A program made the translations under genes and the position numbers. 21,702 nt of DNA. Origin: Poronia punctata (taxonomy: Eukaryota > Ascomycota > Sordariomycetes > Xylariales > Xylariaceae). The first letter of the stretch is position 1; the number at the start of each line of letters is the position of its first letter. This document shows, piece after piece, positions 1 to 7,200 of the stretch. Location of the stretch: NCBI GenBank assembly GCA_022579005.1, contig MU401855.1:1-21702 (forward strand). The letters run 5' to 3'. The notes beneath the pieces are model-generated. The model saw only the letters and a program-made list of their open reading frames with translations. It searched no databases and had not been told where the DNA came from.

Positions 1-1517
1 AATAAAAATTTATACTTTATTATATAATAAGTTATAAAGCTTGCTTATATAATTTTAGTTTTTTTGCTATATTTTTATAAATATAGCAATTTTTTAAAAA
101 ATAAAAAAAGTATTATTTATTAAATATATTAAAAGTAAATTATAAAGCAAAACATAGTTAAATTTTTAAAAATTTAAGTATAAAGTTAAAACGTTTTTAT
201 ACTTAATAGCTTAAATAAAAGCAGCTTGCTATTAAAATATAATAAGCTTGCTAGCAAGTAAAAAATTTACTAACTATAAGCACTTAAAAGTATATAAAGT
301 ATATATAGCTTAAGTAGCTTATAATATTTAAAAAGTTAAAAAAAGTTAAAAATTAAGTTAAGTGCTTTAAAAAGCTTAAAAAGCTTATAAAGCTTAAGCT
401 TTTTAGTTAATTACTAATACTTTAAAATATATTTTAAGTTTAAGCATATTTTAGCTTATAATTTTTTTATTAATAAATATAAAAGTTAAACTAAGTTTTT
501 ATTTTTTAATTAAAAATATATATAAAAAGTACTAAGCCTTGCTAATAGTTATATTATTATTTATAATAGTAAGTAACTTATTACTTATAATATTATAGCT
601 TTAAATTAAGCTATAGTTAATACCTTTTTGCTATAGTACTAGTAATAATAAACATTATACTATATATACTATATTATTAAAATGCTAGCATATTTATTTT
701 TTTAATTTTTTTTAAATAGCTTATAAAAAGTTTTTGCTATTAAGCTATATATATATATACTTAGTTATTTTATATAAAATATATATATTTAGCTTATTTT
801 TGGCTAGTATTTTAAAGTTAAGTTTTTTTACGCTTTATTTTTTAAAAATAATATACTTTTTTAATAAATAAATAGCTATACTTATTTTTTTAAAAATTTT
901 AACTTAATTTAAGTTATTATTAAAAGCGTTTTTAAAGTAAAGTAGTACTAATTGCTATATATGCTATAATTTTTAATATAGTTAGTTTTTTAAAAAAAAT
1001 TAAAAAAATAAACTAAGTTTATATAATAATAATACTATTATAAATTAATATTAATTAGTTTTTAAATTAGCTATAAGTTAAAAGTAATAAAAATGCTTAC
1101 TATTTTTTATTTTATTAGTATATAACCTATAAAACGCTTACTATAATTTAATATATACTTTTTTGCTTACTTTATTTTTTTAAATAGTTATATAATAATT
1201 TAAGTTAAATTTTTTATTTATTATTTACTTAAATATAGTAAATTTTAAAAGTAATATAAAGCTAAAGCAACTTTAAATTAAGTAAAAAGTAAGTATAATA
1301 ATAGTTTTTATTTTTAAACCTTGCTTTTTTATAGTTGCTAATTTAACTACTAATTAGTATTAGTTTAGCTAAAGGTTAATATAATTATAATACGTTACTA
1401 TTTATAGTACTATATTAACTTAATTAATAAATTAAAAAAAAAAGTTATAAAAACTTCTTTTAATAAGTTTTATATAGCTATAAAGGTTTATAATTAATTA
1501 AAACTTATTAGCAATAT

Positions 1518-1610
1518 AAAAAAAACATATATACTTTATATATTTAATATAAAAAAAACATATATACTTTATATATTTAATATATAAAAAACGTATACTT
1601 TATATATACT
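1518..1610. repeat. 33-bp tandem repeat, about 2.7 units
   Basis: Two near-identical 33-bp units occupy 1518-1550 and 1551-1583, followed by a shorter diverged third unit to about 1610. Each unit contains A8, CATATATACTTTATATA and TTTAATAT blocks. The matching place in the right arm (about 10269-10337) has only two units, so the copy number changed after duplication. Confidence 0.8.
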
Positions 1611-1619
1611 AGTTATATA

Positions 1620-1780
1620 CTATATACATACACTGTGCATATACTTTTTTAATAAAGTAAGTTTAACACAATTTATAACAAATATATAAAAAACTAAATA
1701 TCTATGTTTATAAGATATTTGCGTTTTAATAGTTCTAATATAGTTAATAAGGTCAAGGGTATTAGAGGGGATTCTAACAA
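1620..1780 (-). pseudogene. Conserved coding remnant, left copy, 5'-truncated
   Basis: On the minus strand an open frame crosses this segment and ends in a TAG at 1620-1622. About 53 codons are shared with the right arm (10097-10257). Visible residues include VRIPSNTLDLINYI, then KTQISYKHRYLVF, then NCVKLTLLKK, and His and Cys near the end. This copy is less mutated than the right one: it keeps CCC, GGT and AGG runs around 1750-1775 that are otherwise rare here. The open frame runs upstream to an ATG at 1826, but that part (1781-1826) has no counterpart in the right copy and probably belongs to different DNA by chance. The Cys/His spacing near the C-terminus faintly suggests a zinc finger, but I do not recognise the family and would not assign a function. 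Confidence 0.55.
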
Positions 1781-1896
1781 GCTTTATTAAATTTTTAAGT
1801 TTGTAAGTAGTAGTATAGCTTAGCAAGACATAGTTAAAAAAGGAAAGTATAATAAAAAAAAAGTAATTTACGCAAAAAAGCGCAGTGTGGGACTTT
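1781..1896. other. Transition from AT-rich block to GC-balanced island
   Basis: Homology to the right arm stops at 1780 and composition changes over the next hundred bases, with the first GC-normal run (GCGCAGTGTGGGAC) around 1879-1892. No gene, terminal repeat or target-site duplication is visible at this edge. Confidence 0.6.
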
Positions 1897-1934
1897 TTTA
1901 CTTGTTTCTAATAACCCCCTACTGTACAAGTAAA
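1897..1934. other. Inverted repeat, 9-bp stem
   Basis: TTTACTTGT at 1897-1905 is the exact complement of ACAAGTAAA at 1926-1934, with a 20-nt spacer. The block CTGTACAAGTAAAG that contains the right arm recurs at about 4426-4439 beside the GA repeat. No run of T follows at a spacing that would suggest a function. Confidence 0.45.
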
Positions 1935-1985
1935 GCTATTTGCAGTTTTTGCAACGTCTTTAACAACATTGAATGCATTTTGTAC

Positions 1986-2002
1986 TAGGTACTTAGTACC
2001 TA
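1986..2002. other. Palindrome TAGGTACT-T-AGTACCTA
   Basis: Two perfect 8-bp arms flank a single T. It is the most symmetrical of several TACCTAGGTA-like blocks in the island (others near 3355, 3529 and 4625-4663). It probably reflects low-complexity intergenic sequence rather than a protein-binding site. Confidence 0.5.
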
Positions 2003-2020
2003 GGTGTTCGCAGCCCTTTT

Positions 2021-2080
2021 TATCCCCTTCTATCCCCTTCTATTCCCTTCAATTCCCTTTAATCCCTTTTAATCCCCTTT
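2021..2080. repeat. 10-bp minisatellite, six exact-length units
   Basis: Six consecutive 10-bp units run from TATCCCCTTC (twice) through TATTCCCTTC, AATTCCCTTT and AATCCCTTTT to AATCCCCTTT. The period is exactly 10 with no indels, and the array drifts from C-rich to T-rich units. Confidence 0.85.
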
Positions 2081-2845
2081 AATAAAAAGAGACTTGCCTT
2101 TAGAAGCCGGGCATGCTAAGGAATTTGCTCTTTAAAAAACTGCCCTTTTGGTAGTTGCTGAGGTAGTCGGCACTGTATTAGCTGTAACTACCTGGCTTGG
2201 CACTGCACTACAGCAGATGCAGCACACCTCATTCAGAAAGCTTTATCTAATCTGACATGTCAACTTCCCCATCTAATAGGTAGGTAGCTGGAATGCATAA
2301 AGACATCTGTCAATGAGCGGGTAACTGCAGAGAGGTAAATAAAAAAAGAAAGGGACAGACAGCCATAAAACCATTTTCATTTCCATCACCTAGACTATAC
2401 CTAACCAACCGTCCATTCTTTCGTTTGCTCTGATCCCTCCTCCGCCTTTCCCGGTCGATCCTACTAACCAAGATTTCCTTTATCATGGTAGCGAGGATAT
2501 CGTACACATAATATGTATGTATGCAACAGCCCATCTAGTCATATGTGCATACATTCATCCAATATTTTGTGTTAGATATCACTTGCCTTATCTTGATCAT
2601 CGATCGAAGGAAGAGAATCTCGGGGTATATGATAGATGACGGATAGATATGATTAGTTGGTTGAGATGGAAAGATGCAGATGGATACTACCTAACCTTAA
2701 ACTAGACTGCCCTAGGCTAAAGTTCAACCTTTTTGATGTTTTGTTTAAATTCAAGTCCACTTACATGGCCCCCTGATCTAACAAGAACAATATATATTTA
2801 CCCCATATAAATCAAGGCATAACATTCCCTTCACCCCTTTCTTTT

Positions 2846-2880
2846 GACATGACATGACATGACATGATATGATATGACAA
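2846..2880. repeat. GACAT pentanucleotide repeat
   Basis: Four GACAT units are followed by two GATAT units and a final GACAA. The variants differ by C/T transitions. Confidence 0.9.
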
Positions 2881-2895
2881 GAAAGTCCCCTGGAG

Positions 2896-2907
2896 CCGGG
2901 ATCCCGG
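2896..2907. other. 12-bp perfect palindrome CCGGGATCCCGG
   Basis: A perfect GC-rich palindrome lies in an otherwise mixed sequence. Its symmetry ends at 2895/2908. It could be a protein-binding site, but nothing else supports that. Confidence 0.4.
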
Positions 2908-3053
2908 AATCAAGTTTCGATTCAGCTGCTACCCGACGCAATCAATCTACAACCCCTGGTATATATCTGTTGGACGATTTCAAGCCTCAAGGATCAATAA
3001 TCTAGATCGTAAACCTTCAAAATCATGAAATTTTGCTGCAAGTTCCCAAGGGG

Positions 3054-3069
3054 CATACATACATACATA
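3054..3069. repeat. CATA tetranucleotide repeat
   Basis: Four CATA units. A second short tract of the same motif lies at about 3155-3172. Confidence 0.8.
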
Positions 3070-3480
3070 AAATGTACGACGGGAGGATTCCGAAACAAAA
3101 CAAATGTCAAAAAAATAGGAGAGCTATCGTATTGTAACTCTCAAGACGTTTTTGACATTACATACATACACATGTACCTTGCCCGCATGCAACATAAACC
3201 TAGTTAGCTTTTTCATTCAATAATGCCAGGAGGAAGAAGAAAAGCATATATACAGACAGGTTTTTGGTTGTGATTACCAGGTAAACTAAACCACTTCTCA
3301 AAGAGAGATCCCTGTTTAGTTTCTTGAGCCCCAGGACAGAAACGTTGTAAAGCACTACCTACTTACCTAGTCTAAGAATAACCTTCTACCTTGATAGGTT
3401 CTGCAGCGTAGGTTTAAAAAAACAAATGTGTCGTGTTGTCGAAAACTGTCTGAGACATTACCTGTACGGCAAGGCTTTGC

Positions 3481-3500
3481 TTTTACTTTTACTTTTACTT
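3481..3500. repeat. TTTTAC hexanucleotide repeat
   Basis: Three perfect TTTTAC units and a partial fourth. Confidence 0.85.
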
Positions 3501-3625
3501 CCCTATCCCGGAAATAATACAAAACTAGGTACATTACCTACCCTATCTATTTTTCTTGCGTAGGTAGTTACTTTATCAAAGGCTAACCTTTAAACTATAA
3601 CTTTACTTTGTTGTTTGTCGCTCTA

Positions 3626-3644
3626 CAGACAGACAGACAGACAG
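3626..3644. repeat. CAGA tetranucleotide repeat
   Basis: Nearly five CAGA units on the plus strand. The complementary motif (CTGT) forms an array at 4397-4415, in inverted orientation to this one. Confidence 0.9.
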
Positions 3645-3753
3645 GACAACTCGATCCCTGCCCCCCTTCAAAACATATATCTAAAATTCTAGCCCCTGCC
3701 CCTGAATATCTGGCCCCCCTAAAAGCACTTACACTACACTAATAATTAATTAA

Positions 3754-3770
3754 AAGCAAAGCAAAGCAAA
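3754..3770. repeat. AAAGC pentanucleotide repeat
   Basis: Three AAAGC units followed by an A-rich AACAACAACA tract. Confidence 0.75.
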
Positions 3771-3830
3771 AACAACAACACATCTGGAAATAGTTTCCTC
3801 TCCTTTCCTTTCATAGCAAAAAGAGGAAAA

Positions 3831-3860
3831 ACATACATACATACATACATTACATTACAT
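3831..3860. repeat. ACAT tetranucleotide and TACAT pentanucleotide repeats
   Basis: Five perfect ACAT units (3831-3850) are followed by two TACAT units. The reverse-complement motif ATGT occurs at about 3939-3954, so the two tracts could pair across about 80 bases. Confidence 0.9.
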
Positions 3861-3938
3861 GATGCATATATGCGTGCCGGTTATCAGTGTATTACCTAAC
3901 GGATGTAGATTCCGTCGCGGCAGCTGTCCGTTGTATAT

Positions 3939-3954
3939 ATGTATGTATGTATGT
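3939..3954. repeat. TGTA tetranucleotide repeat
   Basis: About four units of ATGT/TGTA, complementary to the ACAT array at 3831-3850. Confidence 0.85.
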
Positions 3955-4042
3955 ACACAGTGTGCATTGTAAAAAGACAGACAAAACCAACGCGTTAGCT
4001 GGCAGAAGGGAAGATGAACACGAAATCGGCAAAAAGAGTCAT

Positions 4043-4063
4043 AGTAAGTAAGTAAGTAAGTAA
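4043..4063. repeat. AGTA tetranucleotide repeat
   Basis: Five AGTA units. The motif contains GTAAGT, which imitates a splice donor, but no exon is visible on either side. Confidence 0.9.
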
Positions 4064-4094
4064 AGGGCCAGACTGGACATCACTTTGTCTTTGT

Positions 4095-4129
4095 CCTTGC
4101 CCCTCGCCCTCGCCCCTTGCCCCTCGCCT
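4095..4129. repeat. CCCCTCG-type minisatellite, first array
   Basis: Irregular 6-7-bp units of the CCCCTCG / CCCTTG type. The same motif forms a second, more regular array at 4289-4316, about 190 bp downstream in the same orientation. Confidence 0.75.
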
Positions 4130-4288
4130 GTCACGGTTCCGGTCTCGGTGCCTACGTGTACAGGCCAAGTCTACACCGAAACGCCTATATAAGTAGATAC
4201 AGGAGACCTCTGCTTCTCAGAGAAACCTTCCCTCCTTGTGCAATAACAATAAGTCATTACGGACCCCCCGGCAGTGTAGACTGTGACA

Positions 4289-4316
4289 TCGCCCTCGCCC
4301 CTCGCCCCTCGCCCCT
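4289..4316. repeat. CCCCTCG heptanucleotide minisatellite, second array
   Basis: About four units of CTCGCCC, three of them perfect. It shares its motif with the array at 4095-4129, with non-repetitive sequence between them. Confidence 0.85.
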
Positions 4317-4396
4317 ATCACTTGTAGACCGGGTAAAGAAGTAGAATGTGTCAAGACATGATGAAGTATTTATAGGTTAGCATCAAGTGCAACTAT

Positions 4397-4415
4397 CTGT
4401 CTGTCTGTCTGTCTG
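4397..4415. repeat. CTGT tetranucleotide repeat
   Basis: Nearly five CTGT units, the complement of the CAGA array at 3626-3644. Confidence 0.9.
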
Positions 4416-4438
4416 ACAGCCGGACCTGTACAAGTAAA

Positions 4439-4466
4439 GAGAGAGAGAGAGAGAAAGAGAGAAAAA
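4439..4466. repeat. GA dinucleotide repeat
   Basis: A run of GA units interrupted by two extra A tracts. It follows directly after the CTGTACAAGTAAAG block that also occurs near 1923. Confidence 0.85.
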
Positions 4467-4807
4467 CACTTGGTTTATTTTTAACCCGGTACGTTGATAC
4501 CGTCTGTGTACGTAATTACGTGTTAGGTTAGGCGAAAGGATTTCATAAGGGGTTTGAATACCTATATGCAAAGGCGATCATTTTCAAAACCGTCAAACAT
4601 GGCTTTTACTGGAAGAACCTAACCTTACCTAGGTAGGTACCTATACACGTAAGTACCTAGGTTAGTTACGAGTAGATAGACACAGCCTAGAGTACCGGTA
4701 CTTGTAATGCGTGTGGACGAGTACGATCTACTGCTACTATAATAGATAAATTGAAAGGCGTCCGCGTGGCTCGCCTAAACTGCCGAAGCAACTGGTCAGG
4801 TTAGCTG

Positions 4808-4815
4808 CCACGTGG
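4808..4815. promoter_or_regulatory. CCACGTGG box
   Basis: The palindromic core CACGTG is the known binding motif of bHLH transcription factors such as the Pho4 and Cbf1 types. No downstream gene is visible within the window, so this is a motif match only. Confidence 0.25.
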
Positions 4816-4852
4816 GTAAATCGGTACTTCCCTACTTCCACGCCCGGGGAGT

Positions 4853-4870
4853 GGGGGGGGGGGGGGGGGG
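4853..4870. repeat. Homopolymer of 18 G
   Basis: Eighteen consecutive G follow CGCCCGGGGAGT. A run this long can form a G-quadruplex and is prone to length change and sequencing error, so the exact count is uncertain. Confidence 0.85.
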
Positions 4871-4984
4871 CAGATACTTCAAAGTACCTACATAAGATTC
4901 ATATTATTTTATTATCCAAAGTTTGAGCGCTACTACCTACACTATGTCTTTGTATTACTTACCTACTATAGCGGGAGATTGAAA

Positions 4985-5065
4985 GAGGCTATAACGGCTG
5001 TTAGCGTTATATAATAGCTATAGTTGTTGTAGATTTTATAACGCTTGTAGATTTTATAATAGCTG
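4985..5065. other. Right edge of island with short hairpin and 18-bp tandem duplication
   Basis: Composition falls from normal to AT-rich here. ATAACG (4991-4996) and CGTTAT (5005-5010) form an inverted repeat around an 8-nt loop. An 18-bp unit beginning TTGTAGATTTTATAA occurs twice in tandem (5027-5044 and 5045-5062). This could mark the end of a mutated mobile element, but I found no matching far end. Confidence 0.45.
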
Positions 5066-7200
5066 TAGGAGATTAAGTTACTTTATAGGCAAATTACTTA
5101 TAAAAGTATTTTTTTACAAATATGCTAAAGTATTAGTTAATTATAATAAAAACAAGGCACTATATTTACTATAAAATATATTATAAATTTTATAAAAATG
5201 TAATTAGCAGCAAAACTTTTTTATTTTATTAATTAATTAATTAAAAAGTTGTTTATATACTATTAAGCATTAATATAATTAAATAATTTATTTAAATAAA
5301 AATAAAAAAAAGTTTTAAAAAAAATAAAGAAAAGTTAAATATTTTAATAAAGTAATTAATAATGCTTGCGCTAAATTTTACTATAGCTTATTATAAAATT
5401 TTAAACTAGTTTATTTTTAGTTTATATTTAATAATACTAATAAAAATATAAAAAAATTTATTATAAATATTTTTTTAACTGTACTATTATTATTAAATAT
5501 AAAAAGTTTAGTTAAGCATATTTTAATAATAAAAGTAGCTATTTAAACTATTTAAAAATAAACTAAAAACTTTATTATAAGTTAATATTAGCAAACTTAG
5601 TTATAAAAAATAAATATATTAAAAGTAAAGTTTTTTATTTTTATTATATAATAAACTTATAAAACTGTTTTTATTTATTATTAATAATATTTAGCTTATT
5701 AACGTTTTATATATTTAAGTACTATTTTAAAAAAATTGTTTTTAAACTTTAAGTTTTTTAAGTTAAATAATATATTAAAAGTTTTATTTAATAACTTTAA
5801 TTTAAATAATATATTAATAGTTTTATTATTTTTATTATTTAATAAAAACTTATATTAGCATTACTACTAAGTAGTATTATTATTATTAATATTATAATAA
5901 GTTAAATGTTTAAGCTATTAAAAAAGTTTTTATACTTATTATTACGTTTATTATTGCTAAGTAGCAAGATATTATTTTAATACTTATTAAATTAAAATAT
6001 ATTAAATAAAAAGTATATTGTTATTAAACGCTAAAAAAAAAGCGCTTTATAAAACTAAATAATGTACTAGTAAAAAGTAAACTTTTATAAAGTTATTGTT
6101 ATAAAATTAATAGCTATAAAAAGCTTAATAATTATAAAGTAGCTTATAACTAAAAAGTAGCTAGCATTTATAAAGTAGCTAGCAATAAAGCTGCTAGTAA
6201 TTATAAAAAATAAAGGTTTATATTTAAGTTAGCTTTTTTTTTATAAATATTAAATATAAATAAAAATTGTATTAATAAGCTTAAATAGTAAAAAGCACTT
6301 TTTTAATTGCTATAGCTTTTATATTGTTTATATTATAATTGCTTTAAAAATATATTATAAATAATTTTTTTTTTAGCTTTAAGTATTAGTAATTATTATT
6401 ATTATTATTTAGCTTAAGTACTAAAAAGTAGTAAATTAAATATTATAGCATTTTTAAAAATTTAAAAAGCTTAATGCTTACTAGTAGCTTTATAAAGTTA
6501 AGTAAAGTTTTTTTAAGTAATGTTATTAAGCTTTATATTTTTAAAGTATTTATAAGCGCTTAAAGCTTTATAAGTATTGCTTATAGCTTTATAATAGTTT
6601 TTAACTTTTTTTTATATTTTTAAGTTATGTTTTTAAATAATATATAAGTTGTTTATGTTTTTATTACGCTTATATTTAGTAAAATAAACTTTTTTAACTA
6701 CTATTAAAATAATGTAAGTAATAACTTTAAAGTAATAAAAAAAAAGTTTTTTTTATTACTATATATAGCTTTATAATTAATAATTAGCTAAATAAAACAA
6801 AATATAGTTTTAAAAACATATATATTTTAAAGTTAAATATAAATTTAATTTTTTATTATTATTTTAATAGCAGTATTATTATATTTTTTAGTAAAGTTAA
6901 TAAAAAACTGTTTTTAGCTAAAGTTATAATATTAATTTATAATAATTTTTTAAATATTATAATATTAGCGTTAATTTATTTATTATAATAAAAAAAATAC
7001 TTATATAAGTACTTAATTAAAAAATTTTATGCTTAAAGTTTTAAAAAATATTAAAAGTATAGTTATAGTAAATATTAAACGTTATAAAGTTTATATTTAT
7101 ATTAAAAAATAGTAACTTAAGTAATAAGCATATAAGTTTACTTAAATAATATATTAAAATAATTTTTTAAACTTTAGTATTAATAATTTATTTTATTTTT
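5066..7200. other. AT-rich RIP-mutated DNA, no feature identified
   Basis: The sequence is overwhelmingly A and T with short GCTT, AGCT and TAGC islands. Stop codons are frequent in the frames I checked, and I could not recognise a coding remnant or terminal repeat. A TTA trinucleotide tract lies near 6395-6411. By analogy with the flanks it is probably a degraded transposon. Confidence 0.6.

Larger units (their letters stand above)
1..1780 (-). repeat. Left arm of a large RIP-mutated inverted repeat
   Basis: The reverse complement of this segment aligns along its whole length with 10097-11852; base 1 pairs with base 11852 and base 1780 with base 10097. The arm probably continues left of the window, because homology is still perfect at base 1. 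Where I compared the arms closely (the inner 180 bp and the outer 250 bp), almost all differences are C/T or G/A transitions going both ways, as expected when RIP hits two copies independently. The arms differ by a net 24 bp, largely explained by a 33-bp tandem unit. Homology stops sharply at the inner end, inside a coding remnant that continues only in the right copy, so this copy looks truncated there. Apart from that remnant and the tandem repeat I see no gene in the arm. Which element the repeat belongs to is not established. Confidence 0.9.
1890..4990. other. GC-balanced, RIP-free island without a recognisable gene
   Basis: This 3.1-kb stretch has ordinary base composition, unlike the AT-rich DNA on both sides, so it was probably never a recognised repeat. 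The longest ATG-initiated frames in it encode 60-75 residues, overlap microsatellites and resemble no domain I know, so I do not call them genes. What it holds is intergenic-type sequence: tandem minisatellites, at least eight tetra- to hexanucleotide arrays, a G18 run, scattered TACCTAGGTA-like palindromes and a CCACGTGG box. No tRNA, 5S rRNA or intron-containing gene could be recognised. A long non-coding RNA or an orphan gene with many introns cannot be excluded from sequence alone. Confidence 0.75.

Noticed and set aside
2310..2534. 74-residue minus-strand open frame with a basic RERRRR segment
   Set aside because: No domain, no supporting promoter or intron signals, and it sits in microsatellite-rich intergenic DNA; length is within chance.
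2908..2935. Possible tRNA T-arm (TTCGATT loop)
   Set aside because: The bases on either side do not pair into a T stem and no D-arm, anticodon arm or acceptor is found upstream.
3025..3207. 60-residue plus-strand open frame
   Set aside because: It runs through two CATA microsatellites and shows no recognisable motif.
4117..4344. 75-residue plus-strand open frame
   Set aside because: It is flanked and partly formed by the CCCCTCG minisatellites; composition is repeat-driven.
4516..4525. TTAGGTTAGG resembling telomere repeats
   Set aside because: Only two imperfect units, not TTAGGG, and best explained by the CCTAGGTTA-type low-complexity sequence common in the island.
4383..4571. 62-residue minus-strand open frame
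   Set aside because: The Ser/Leu and Gln-Thr-Asp repeats are simply translations of the GA and CTGT arrays.
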